From: Symbiodinium kawagutii
Lineage: Eukaryota; Sar; Dinophyceae; Suessiales; Symbiodiniaceae
Assembly: GCA_009767595.1 (NCBI GenBank)
Contig: VSDK01011118.1
Coordinates: 867,757-931,756 of the forward strand
DNA: 64,000 nt
Direction of reading: 5' to 3'
Every line of letters starts with the position of its first letter. Positions within the stretch are counted from its first letter, which is position 1. The notes beneath the pieces are model-generated. The model searched no databases and was not told where the DNA came from. It was given only the letters and a program-made list of their open reading frames with translations. Both the position numbers and the translations under genes were made by a program. Shown here piece by piece: positions 11,150-24,400 of this stretch.

Positions 11150-14100
11150 GTTTCGGCTGGACATACAAGCTACATGTTTTGCTGGAGACTCTGCTACTTG
11201 CACGTTTGCTTCGACATGTCGTAGCTTGGTGTTGCTGCTCCGGGTTCAGCAAACATGTTTGTTTGTTTTTGGGGGGTTGGAGTTTGGAGTCTGGAGTCCG
11301 GTCCGCTCAGTTGGCTGCAAATTTTGCATTCTGGAAAATTAGATTTCAGTTTCAGACTCTTCAGACTTCAGATTTTTGCATTTCTGTTTCTGAAGAAATA
11401 GTTTTTTTGAATTTTGAATTGTGCATTTTGACATTTCGGAATGTCAGATTTGTTTGAATGATTCAATCAATCCGTATGCTGTCTTTTGCGATGTGAGGCG
11501 ACTCTGCCCCAAGCGCTGGTGCGTTCAATTGCCTTGATCCTGGGGCCTGACTCTGCGCAGGAGCTCAAGGAGCAGATTGAATCAGGACAGAGTACGGGAA
11601 GGGGGGGGACTGGGGAGCGGGCTAAACTTTTGACTCCCTCAAGGACTTCCACATCAAAAGCTTTGTTAAATGCAGCGCTGCCGCCGCCGCCAGCCAATTT
11701 GCCAACAACCGGCAGTGCCGCCACGGGTTCAGGAGCGCAAAAGATTCCCCACGAATCTACCATAAGCAGAGCTCGTTTGAAATTGGATGCCTCTTGGTCG
11801 CGCAGTTATTACATTGTGACTGCGCTTCATGTTGTTTCTCCGACAACAGACAAAGACAAGCATTCATTGTCATTGTAATTGTAAATTGTATTGATGTATT
11901 GAAGTCGAAGTATTGAAGTATTGAATTGAATAAATTGAAGTTAAAGTTAAAGAAATATTGTGTTTGTTTTCTATTGCACTGCTTTGTATTGTATTGTACT
12001 GTATTGTATTGAGTTGTACATTACCCGTTGTTTCCCTTTGCCTTTGTGCCTTCAATGGATTCAATGGACATGGCCGACATGAATTTACAAAACTATCTCG
12101 ACTCAACTCTAACTCCAACTCTATCTCATAACGTTTCGTCAGACTCCTAGGGCATCATTTGGGATTCCAGTCGCAAGTTGGCGACAGTCCTGACTCCTGA
12201 CCGTGGACAATTCCGTGTGGGTTGCAAGTCTTGTGCAGCGGGTGCCTTTTTACGGGTAAGGTGCTACTGATGAAGAGAAGGCAAGAAAATTATAGTTTGG
12301 AAAGCAGTCCGCGCTTTGTCTACCTATCCTCAGACAGCAGTCTTCAATCCGGAACAGATTGGCAGATGAGTCTGGAGGACAGCGTGGAGCGGAAATATGC
12401 CCACCTTGTTGCTTGACTTATTGTTTGGGTTTGGAGGCCGGAGGATCCATGAAATGACATGACAGGACAATGTTTGGCGACCAAATTGCACCATGATCAA
12501 TGATTGACCAATGATCAATGATCAATGATCAATCATTAAATTTAATTATAACAATGCCAATGCAATGCTAACACTTACTTTCAATTTCAATGATATCAGT
12601 GCCGGTAGTTGAGTTGTTGATGTTGTTTTATGTTATTAGTCAGTTCAGCTCAGTCCAGTGAAGTCGTTTGTAATTTTTCATACTATCAATTTATCATTTA
12701 GATATTGTTGTTATTATCATTATCATTATCAAATCATATCATCAATAAATTACTATACTGTGGTTAGCTGTGGACAATCAATTCTAATGTTTGATGAAAC
12801 ATATTCAACATATGAACAGTATGAACATTTGTCAAATTGATATTACACTCACCTTTTCCAATTATGCTTATGCCATTATGCATGTGTGGATTGTGGGTTT
12901 ATAGTTGCTGGCATGCCATCCGAGCCTGGCCTTTGTGCAAATTGATTTCTCAGGTTGTTTCCAGTCCGGAGCAGCCAGCAAACATTGATGAGTTCAACGC
13001 TGGTGGCTATTTGCAAACATCGGCGCTTCCGGTGTCGCAGATTGGGCATGGTGCTGCTGGTCTGGCATCAAAGTTTGAAGCCGTTTTTTCCAGTATCAAG
13101 CTGGATGCTGCTCGGTCCAAATCTATTAGTATCAATCATCAATCAATCAAGGAGTCAGATCAAATCAATAATCAATCAATCAAACAATCAATAATCAATC
13201 ATCAATCATCAATCAATCAATTTATTTGTATCATGTCCTTTTCGGTTACTTCCCGCTTTCTCTTTCAGGTCGGATGTGCAGCTGGCAGAATGGAGAAGTA
13301 CAGCGATTCACTCGTGGGATACGTGTGCGATTATGGCACAGAGGCTGGGTTCGTCGATGCTCCTTGGACACCAGCTTATGCTGATACGCGTTGACATTCA
13401 AAAGGTTCTTAGCGTGGAACTTGAGAATTGTCATTAGAAAATAGAAAAACTCAACTTGACTGACAATGATAAGTAATGACAACGACGGGGACGGGACAGC
13501 TAATAAAATCAAATAGAGATGTGCTGAGATACCGGATACAAACAGAATCAAATGTATAGTGTACAAAGTTATAGTATGTCAGTATGTATGCCTATGTTAG
13601 ATATAAAGTCTGTAGTATGTCAGTATGTAGTACATATATAGTATATTAATACTATACAGTATATTATATAGTATAGTATATAATAGTATAGTACAATATG
13701 TTTGTAGTACCGTACCTGGCAGTACCACACCAAGGCTTGGTCACCAAGGAACTGAATTTGTGTATGCAGATGCCACTTGGACTTGGACTTGGACTGAGAC
13801 TGGGACTCCAACTTTAAGTCCAACTCCAACTCACTCCAACAAGTCATTTTGAACTTTGAACATGCAGTACATAGACTACTACGTTGACAGATGGGAATCT
13901 TGATTTGCAGAGGCTGTCAGCCCAAGACCGAACCAAGTTGAACCAAGACCGAATATCCGAGGTCCCTCCAGTCAGCACCAGGCAAATTATCCAAGAGACC
14001 GTGGGCGCCAGCAATGGGAGACTTGAACTTTCTATGCCTCCTCCTGACGCTTCGTTTTCCATGGCAAATGGGCTATTTATACCAGGACCCAAGCATTTGC

Positions 14101-17100
14101 TCGACAATATTGTCGGCGATTTGCTGAACAAGATGGACCACTTCGACGCGTGGCAGAATGATTTGAAAGTGGCTTGTGCACCTTGGCCAATTCCTAAAGG
14201 CGATTCACAATCGCCCCTATTTGCCAGTTGCCAGGGCATTGCTTTTTTGTAAATCATTTCTGTGCGTTGGGGGCCGAGGGGGGCCAGAGAGCCTGATTTA
14301 ATCTGTTTGAAGTCCAAGTCAGTGCACTGTATATAGTGTATAGTGTGCAACACGCAACATCAAGACTGATCCGTTTGATGAAACTAAGAAGCAAACAGTG
14401 CTGAACCCTGAACAATGTCAAATTTTAGGTAGTCGGTAGTCAGTGATATCTTGGCCTTTTGGTCATGGCCTGCATTCTGTTTGTGTTTAGTGACTGTTGT
14501 CAGACGATCGCCACGATGTCTTGGTAATGCTTGGTGGCCCGTGGCCCCTGACAATCTGGTTGCCGGCCACCTGCTGCCGAGGATTTTCTGAACGCGGCGC
14601 ATTACCGAGATCGAGTTTGTGACATGATCTTCGCAGGAACGGAGTTTAGTTCCCTCTTCAAGTCGTGGGAGGGGGGAGCTCTGATCCAATGGAGGTGGGG
14701 ATCATTGGTCCAATGTATCAAAGCGTTGAGGAGAAGAAGATTTGCCTTGGAAGCTTACTGGTCCGCAGACAAGTTCAATGAAGGGCGTTCAGAGCAATCC
14801 ACATCGCATTCAAGATCGAAAGCTCTGCGCTCGGTGGCGACAACGCAAGGTGGCCGTACATGGTCCAAAGGGGACGCGGACAGACTCACTGCCATCATTA
14901 GAAGCACCTTTTTCTGGAGCTATTTGGATGCGTGGCTGAACAGTTTGCCGCTGCATTTAATCTAATCATTAATTAATAATCACTAATCACTGTAATCACT
15001 GATCATTAATTTAATCATTGTTCTTTTTCATTAATCATTCATTTATAATTTATCATTCATCATTCTGCAATCAATTGTGCATAATAGTTGATTTAACTGT
15101 CTGTAGTTGTCTAGAGTCTAATGTTTATCGTTTTTGTTTTCATTGCTTTTGGGTTTTTGATAGATACAACCTTAATCTTGACTCCGGGGAAGCACTTGGG
15201 GTTCTGGACTCCGGACGATAGATAGTGAGGGTTCGAGTCCGAGTCATGGTGAAACCATGGTGAAATTGACTGATGGTTGGCAAAGCCTAGGCTGAACCTG
15301 CCAGACTGATCTTGTCATGTCGCTTTCAGTCTTCTCCCAGCGTTGGAAACTAGAACCAGCTCAGCCGGCCGGGAGTTTCGCAACTTTCACTTTCACAACG
15401 AAGAATCAATGATGATCACAATGATCACAAACTTCGGAATGGCGACCAGCTTGTGGCTTGTGGGCGGGGGTTAGTTTGTAGGGTTTTTTAGGCACTGTCA
15501 CGCGCTGTGTCTTACAATCATGCATGACGGGAAAAAAGAAAATGTGTGCTAAGTCAAAGTCTAAGTCTCTGCTAAGTCTTGCTAAATGTGCAAATTGAAA
15601 AAAAAAAACATTGACAATTGACAGTGACATGATAATCATCTGATGTTGATGTGATTGATATTAAATTGAAAAAACACAAGGTACCCGTCAGCAAACATTG
15701 AACTGACAGACATGAAGTAAACTGTTTGTTATTGGCAATGAACAGAGCTTGGTGATGGTTTTTCAATCACCAAGTTTACCACATTGCCAACATGAAAAGG
15801 CATGTCTCGTAACCTGGTCGTGCATGCCAGGATGTGGGAACCCATATCAACGTAAGGATGCACCTCCAGGTCACATGGCAACACTTTCCTGTTGTTGTCG
15901 ATGTGATATCTCGCAAAAACATGCCAACATGGTCGCACATGACCTGACATGACAGATTTTTAATGATCATGATTTTGCATGATCATGAATGACATGAATG
16001 AGTGAATGAATGAATGAATGAATGAATGAAATGAATGAATGAATGAATGCATGAAATGAAATGAAATGAAATGAAATGAAATGAAATGAAATGAAATGAA
16101 ATGAATGAATGAAATGAAACGAAATGACATGAAATGACATGAAACGAAATGAAATGGAAGGAATGAAAAATGACTAAATGAATTGAATAAATAAATTTTC
16201 ATTATGAATTGAATGAATCTTTTTTATCATTTTAAATCTATCATCCTGAATCATCCTTATCATCATCCCTGTCACTGTCACCACTGTCATCACTTCTCAA
16301 CTACTGGTGGGGGTGGGGGTTCCTTACCGCCTGCCATTGTGACCAAGGACTTCTTGTTGGTGGTGGTAGGGGCGGTGGAGTCGCTGTCCTCCTGGACCAG
16401 TTCCTGCTTTTGCCACGACTCCACCACACTGCGTGCGCAAGGAACTTTGGTTGCCAGATTGCAAGTTTGATGAATTTCGGACATTTTTGATTTGATGATG
16501 GCGCTGGCACTGCTACTGAAGATTGCAGTGGCCGGCCTACTGAAATGATAATGATTTTCCAATTTTCCAATCTACATCAATCATCAAGCAATCAATCAAG
16601 TTTAAGTTTAAGTTTAAACTTTTAAAATCAGACATTCATTATTCATTAATCATTAATCACTAATTGTCAAATCCATATCGCCAATATTTGATTAATCTAT
16701 TTAATCCTATATGTCATATCCATATCATATCAGTCAGAGCCAAAGTCCAGTGAGTCAAAGTCAGAGTCAAAGTTGTCAAGTCAAAGTCAAAGTCTCAATT
16801 ATTTCTCAATCATCATCAAAGTCCTTTGATCTGGTTGTTGACTAGAAATCAAAGCCCGGTTTAGTCCAGTCAAGTCCAGTCTAGTCCTCTACTTTGTTAG
16901 TTTCTTGTTTAGTAACGTTTCTCAACACAGCCCTGGCTGTAGTAGTGGTAGTAGTGGTCCAGTGGCATTGGTTGTTGCAATGCTCGCATCTCAGGAACAA
17001 AGCGCAGAAGAGCATTGGATAAAAGCATCAGAACGCGATCGGGCCGGGAAGCGCCTTCGAGAGTGACGGAGCCTACGCCGTCGAAGTTGCTGACCTGCTG

Positions 17101-17279
17101 CTTGCAAGGTCGCCGTGCTCCAGAGTTTGCGGGCGGAGTGTTCAGTGCCTTTCTCGAGGAAGTACTTTGGCAATTGAAATTCCAATTACATGTTCCCCAT
17201 ACTGGGCCCCACCACCACCGCAACTGCCATCACTGCCATCACTGTTTCAAAGAACCACCCTAACCTGTGGGAAGAAGAA

Positions 17280-17324
<45 letters not shown>

Positions 17325-18333
17325 ATGTTGGAATGAATGTTGGAAATAAATTAAATTTGCTGATCTGCTGATTAGGCTGATCACACCAAAATATTAATTA
17401 AATTCATGTATTTTTGTCGTCCCCGATCTCTTGACTATATTTGAACAGCCTGGCTGGCGTACCTTCAAGAAGTGATTCTGTAGGAGATGTGGGGGTAGCA
17501 AGTTGTGATTGGGTGGCCATAACACTACGGGCGGCCAGCAGCCACTTTTTTGAATGGAGGCTGGAGGCTGGAGGGAACCTCCCGGGTTTATATCATATAT
17601 TGTTTTCCTTTTTGCAATGTTAGTTGATAAATTTGAAACACATATGGCGCTATGATGATATGATTGGTTTTTGCATTGTATTGTATAGTGTCTAATATAT
17701 TAATATTTTGTGGTATTAATAATTAATTTTAGTATTTAGTAGTATTAGTATTAGTATTAGTATTACTTATTTAATATCAATACTTCATAGTCATAGCTAC
17801 TTACTTAGGCTTAGGTATAGTCAAGTAGATACGTTCAGCATCAGTTGGGTTGGATAATTGGTGATAGTTGTATTTCATAGCTGGGCTGGTATGAAAAATG
17901 TATTATACTATTATATTCTATTATATTATATTCGATAATATTTTCTATTATTATTATACTACTTACTATTTTACTATAATTTGATTTTGATAATATATTA
18001 TATTTACTTTAATCTCTAAACTCTAAATTTGAACATAGGCCTATACTTATACAGTCTATGAGGCAAAAGGCATAAGTCTATAACTTTAAGACTTTAACTT
18101 TAAGTCTTTAAGTTGTATTTTTTTCACGTTGCAAAGTTGTGCCTTGCTTACTTGCTTCAACGATAAGACCACATAGACATAATCAGGCAGTTCCACGCTT
18201 CCAGACGAATGCACGCTGCAAAGTGCAAAGTTGGCATGTCATACTTATACTTCATACCCATTTCGTTGCCCCTACCCTTACTCAGTACCCCACCCTGTAT
18301 TTTACCATCATCATCATCATCATCATCATCATG

Positions 18334-18410
<77 letters not shown>

Positions 18411-21400
18411 TCATTCCCTTTGTTTTATTGATTCTATTTTACTTTCACATTTCACAACCGCTCGGCCACTTGACTTTACATGATACTTACGTGTTTTTCT
18501 TCAATTAGTTCTACGCGCCTACCGTGCATTTGCTCTTCCCTACCGTGCTTGGCTGGCTAGCTCTGCTTGGGTGGGGGCCCTCCGGCACCAGAGAGCCCAA
18601 GTGTCAAACGTATGGGTGCGTCCGCCGGAGGACTGCATCCTCAGCGTGGTGCGGCCACCCGTATTGCTTGAACTCGAACCATCGCGCTTTCATCATGCAT
18701 TATATGGTTCCTAGTCAGACGCCTGCCTAGCTTTGCTGCGCCCCAACCCCCCGCAGTTGGGGGCGCGGCTGGGGCCGGAACCAAATTGCAAAACTATGGG
18801 CTGCGTCCGCCGGAGGTTTAGGACCTCCCGGTGGTGCGGCCCTTAGTCTTGCAAAGACTACGCGAGCGTCGCGCTTTCCGGCCAGTTGCCCATACTGATT
18901 GTTCAGGCGTTTGTTTGCTTTGTTTGGTTTTTATTCTGATGTTTGAAAATAATTGGCAATTTCTAATTTCTAACTTTGACCCCGTCGAAGCAATCGTTAG
19001 CAAGGAAGCATGAGCATGAGCAGAGCAGATTATAGAATTGTCACAGATAGGGATGACTTGTGTGAACCATGAGCGCATTTGAGTGTCAGCATTCAAATCA
19101 ATCTAATAGTCGACAGTCATGCCAGTCATGCCATGTAATTTATATAGCGAGTAAATTTGCCATGCGCTGAGATTGGACAGACTAGGCTTGACTACACGGT
19201 TGCAAATCCATGAGTGAGAATTGAGGCACTGAGGAGGAAAGATAAAGGAAGGAAGGAAGGAAGGAAGGAAGGAAGGCAGGAAGGAAGAAGGGAAGCAAGG
19301 CAGAAAGGAAGGAAGAAAGCGAGGAAGGAAGCAGGAAGAAAAGAAAGAAGCGCGTAGAAAGGGAGGAAGGAAAGACGAAAGGAAGGAAAGAAGGAAAGAA
19401 GTGTCAGAAGGAAGGGAGGGTCTAGAAGGGAGGAAGGACGAACAGGAAGAAAGGAAGGAAAACAGAAAGGAATGAATGAACGAAGGAAAAACAACTTAGC
19501 CTTAGCCTTAGGCCTCAAGTCTCAAGCCTTTTCTTTTTACATGTACATTGGATATTGCTCATTGTACACTCTCAAGACTCAAGACATGAATAAAATTGCT
19601 CGCTGTACACAAATTGTACACTCTCAAAAAATCTAATTTCAAATTTCAAATTTCAAATTTATACATATTTTTTTGAATAATACACATACATACACTACAC
19701 TACACTACATAATCATTTTTTTGCTAGGATATTCAGATATTCTGTTTTGCCTTTGCAATTTAAACATCCCTTGGTGACTTGGTGGGCAAATAGATAGGAG
19801 CAAAGAGCCTGGGCCAGGGCACCGCTCTGCCGGATTACACAGAAGTGTGGGCGGAATACCCGGCACGGCACGTGCTGCGGCAAGAAGCCGAGGTAGCCCC
19901 TGTGCTGCTGGGATGCCCCCCTCGCGCGGCCAGATGTGTGGATTTTTGTGTCTTGTCACTTGTCACTGTCTTGTTGTCTTGCTTAGTCTTGTTTTATTGT
20001 TTTGTTCTTTGTTATGTCCCTGTCATTGTTCTGCTCTTGTTCTTGTTGAATTTGTTTGATGGTTGACACAAGGTTCAGTTGCGTGTATGTGGTAGGGCAC
20101 GTACATTAAGGATAAGTAGATGCGCTGCGTTCTGTGGGCCGCGGCGGGGGAGCGGTGCAGACCCCGTTGGCGTGCGCCCATCCTTTGGCCCCCTGGAAGA
20201 GGTTTTTGGTTGATGCCCGGATGGGCGCCAGTAAAACAAAAGCATTGCTTCGCAGTAGCGCAGGAAGGAAGGCTTCCCAGCAAGGGGTGCAGCTGGCCCC
20301 GACGTGGCGCCAAGTCAGAAACAGGGTATGACCACCCTGGTGTGACTTGCTTGCGAGTGTTCCGGAAAATGGACGCGAGCACACTTGCCACGCACGTCCT
20401 GTTGAGGCACTGGAGCAAGCGCGCAATTTGAGAATGACTTGAAATTTGAAGTGAAGTTTGAATTGTGAATTTGAAATATTTTTTGAATATTTATTTCATT
20501 GATGTATGTATGATTCGAGAATGCAACATTAGGAATTAGGGATGGAATGGTTGGATTTTCATTCAACAATTCATGGAATGGCATTCGTCGAGCACGGGCG
20601 TGTTTGCTGGGACGGGGTTAGCGGAGAGGTTGCCTGGCAGGCATGCTCCTTGATTCTGAGAGGGGGCCGGAATCGATTGAGGTCAAGTGCGCCCGGCATG
20701 CCTTGATCCTCGACGCCCCGGCCCCTTACGCGGACCTGAATCAGCAGTGCGGCGGTGCGCGTTTTTATTTTTATATTGTGTGTATATGAATGTGTTCATT
20801 GTGTTTATTATCTTTTCCCACCTCGGCTGTTTGCTGCCGGTTATTAGGCTTTGCATGGTGCGGGAAGAAAGCTTGCGGGGCTTTCTCTGGCCTGGCATCT
20901 CTACCAGGCCATAAAGCCCCGCAGAAAGAAACCGCCACAGGCCGGCTACGGGATTTTCATTTGAAATGGTTCATGAATGTTCTGCATTGATGGAAGATGT
21001 TCACATATATCATCCACTCCCAAATCCCAAACAATGTTAATGTTCAACCGTTCAACGTTCTGCAACAATCAAACTTGAACATTGCGCAGCTAAGGCCGGG
21101 CCCCCCACCCACCCCCAGGCAAGGGGGCGGGCCCCACGCCAGGGCCCCAGGATGGGGATGGGGGGTGTCGCGGGCGGAGCCATCGTTCAATGTGCTGCGG
21201 CAGGGTGCGCCAAACAGGCTCAGCCTGATGGCACCTGTTGCGGCGGAGAGTGCCGCGAGGCTTGCGCTGCTTCCCGCGTCCCGAATCATCCCGAATCCAG
21301 ATCTTAGATAAATGTTTGTATTAGTATAATGTCTCTATATTTGAAGCTTTGCGCGCCGACATCCATTGGCTACCTGCCGGCCGTGGTCGTAGACGCTCTG

Positions 21401-24400
21401 AGCCCAGGGGCATTTCCTGTCCCTGGCTGCTTTCAGCGACCAGCGCAACCGTTTGGTTGACGCCTGGGTTGATTAGTGGCTGGACGACCGCAAGGACCGG
21501 GCGACCGCAGGCCAGCTTGCTTCCGGGCGCGCCTCTCCGAGCAATGAATCTTGCGACTGCCGGCGGCTCCCTCTCGGCGGNNNNNNNNNNNNNNNNNNNN
21601 NNNNNNNNNNNNNNNNNNNNNNNNNNNNNNNNNNNNNNNNNNNNNNNNNNNNNNNNNNNNNNNNNNNNNNNNNNNNNNNNNNNNNNNNNNNNNNNNNNNN
21701 NNNNNNNNNNNNNNNNNNNNNNNNNNNNNNNNNNNNNNNNNNNNNNNNNNNNNNNNNNNNNNNNNNNNNNNNNNNNNNNNNNNNNNNNNNNNNNNNNNNN
21801 NNNNNNNNNNNNNNNNNNNNNNNNNNNNNNNNNNNNNNNNNNNNNNNNNNNNNNNNNNNNNNNNNNNNNNNNNNNNNNNNNNNNNNNNNNNNNNNNNNNN
21901 NNNNNNNNNNNNNNNNNNNNNNNNNNNNNNNNNNNNNNNNNNNNNNNNNNNNNNNNNNNNNNNNNNNNNNNNNNNNNNNNNNNNNNNNNNNNNNNNNNNN
22001 NNNNNNNNNNNNNNNNNNNNNNNNNNNNNNNNNNNNNNNNNNNNNNNNNNNNNNNNNNNNNNNNNNNNNNNNNNNNNNNNNNNNNNNNNNNNNNNNNNNN
22101 NNNNNNNNNNNNNNNNNNNNNNNNNNNNNNNNNNNNNNNNNNNNNNNNNNNNNNNNNNNNNNNNNNNNNNNNNNNNNNNNNNNNNNNNNNNNNNNNNNNN
22201 NNNNNNNNNNNNNNNNNNNNNNNNNNNNNNNNNNNNNNNNNNNNNNNNNNNNNNNNNNNNNNNCGGCTCCTTCTCGGCGAAGAAGCCGAACGGGGAAGCC
22301 CGGCACCCGATGGCCCAGTTGCTCTACAACGTGGCGACGAAGAACAGCCATATTTTGGCTGGTCACATTCTAAATGCCACATTGATTCCGAATACCAAAC
22401 GTGGGATTCCATTTCCAACCGTTGGATTGATTCCATCCCCATTCAATTCAATGGCAAATCATTTTAGCGCAGCGCGTGCGTCAATCACTCACATCAGCCG
22501 CCAGGCTGCCAGGCAGCCGGCCACGTTTTTTTTTTGATGTTTGATGATTTGATAATATTGTATTGTATTGTCTCAGTGTTGAAATTTAAATTCAACTGAA
22601 CTGATTGAACTCAACATTCCATTCTATTGCGTTGCCCTTCCCGAGTAACATGGAAAGCCATTTGGAGGGAGAGGGAGCGGGCCTTTGTTGCTGGTGTTTG
22701 CTTTCTTGTTTTTTTTACTCGTTGGTTGGTTGGCTCGTTGGTCCTGTTGGGGGTTGATTTCTATTTTGCTTGTTAGTTCATTACTTGAAACTTCAGTTCG
22801 TAATTTCAATTTCAATTTCATTAGTCAATTCAATTATTCAATTCAATTTGTTTTGTTGTTGTTTTTTTTTTCTGCTTTTCCGACTTTTCCTCTTGTCTGT
22901 TTTTATAATTTTGAACTAATAACTTATAGTAATAGTTTATAGCTTTTCCTTTTTTAAAAAATGTTTGGTTTTCGTTCTTGTTCTGTCACGTACATCCTAG
23001 AACCTCATCATCATAAAGTTTTTATTGCAATGGCTGCGATTCTGCGATGTGATTATTTTTTGATCCTGATGGTGGTTAGTCGGTTTGGATTTAATTACTT
23101 AATTACCGTAATTTGTTTCATGCATGAATTAATAATTTGTTTGCTTTGTTTCTTTCTTTCTTTGTTTCGTGTTTTGTTTTAAAATTTCATCATGTCGTCT
23201 CTTTTATCAGTTCAATATTCTTTTTTCCAGTCTATTTTTTTGTTTTTATTGTTTCTGGTGTTCATTTCTTCCGTCCTTTTTCCTTTTTTTTGGTCTGTTC
23301 AGCTGTTCTTCCTTTCCTGAGTTGATTTGTTCTTTCTTTCTATCAGTTTGTTTTTGTTCATTAGTTTAGTTTTTTCTTCTGGTTCTTTATTTTTACTTGT
23401 CTCTTTTAATCTTAAGTCCTTTTCTTCCATGGGCCTGAACTTTACCGCATTCAGGTGAGCGCCTCCGCAACTTCAGAGATGGTTGGTATCTTTGCCCGTT
23501 TGGATGACCTCAACGAGCGGGAGAAATTGGCGTCAGATTGGTCCACTTCAATGGATTTGCTGCTGACGGAACTGAAGGTTTTCCAACCCCAGTCCCAGCC
23601 ACCCATGCGTTTCGATTTTGTTGTTAATGGTCATTTGGTAATTTGGTAATTGTAAAAATTGTGGTGTAAATGTAAGTTGTACTAGTACATTGTCCATAGT
23701 TTTAGTACATATACATTTATCGTACATTGCAAATTGCAAATTGTAAATTGTAAATTGTAAATTCAAATAATTTGTGATTTGTTAATTTGTTATGTTCAAT
23801 GTTATTTGTTTTTGTCCTTGACTTGACAGTGACAATTGTTTGTAATTTGTTTTTCAAGTTATCTAACTCATTGTATGGCTGTGGCGTTTACAAATTTATA
23901 GCTATAACTAGTTGGCCTTCCAACCTCAACTGCCAACGTCAACTAAGTTGACGCCCGTTACGCAGTCACAGTGGTTTGCGACCAGTTGTCTATTCATTGC
24001 AGGGCCATGACACCCTGCAAGGTCAAGACTTCTTGCTGGAGCCAGCTGCCATGGGTGTTAGCTGGGTTGGCATTGGAAGATGAAGAAGATGCCCGCAGAT
24101 GTGCCCGCAAAGCTATCAGGTTATTTGATCGGGAAGGCCAAGAAGGTTATCACCCAAGCGCGGTGTTCGGACGATCGCATCGTCTTACCCGGCGTTTCCT
24201 GGACAAAAACTTCGTTGGCGCTGGAGCTGGTGATGATGACGTGGCTTTGCGACCATTGGTTGATGAGTTTCTTTGGCATTCATTAACCAGGGTTCCTGGC
24301 AGGCATAAAAATTGAAATATAAAATATGAAAAATAAAATATAGAATCTAAAAGATAAGTCCAGTCCAGTCAGTGGGATGAATTTGTCATGCAGAATGCGC

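Noticed and set aside
15960..16202. 80-codon minus frame rich in Phe, His and Ser
   Set aside because: Product of GAATG/GAAAT simple repeats.
18157..18431. Poly-Asp, poly-His and poly-Ile frames
   Set aside because: Translation of an (ATC)n microsatellite.
21321..22537. Frames of 297-373 codons spanning the N run
   Set aside because: Most of their length is N. Only the short sequence at each edge is real.
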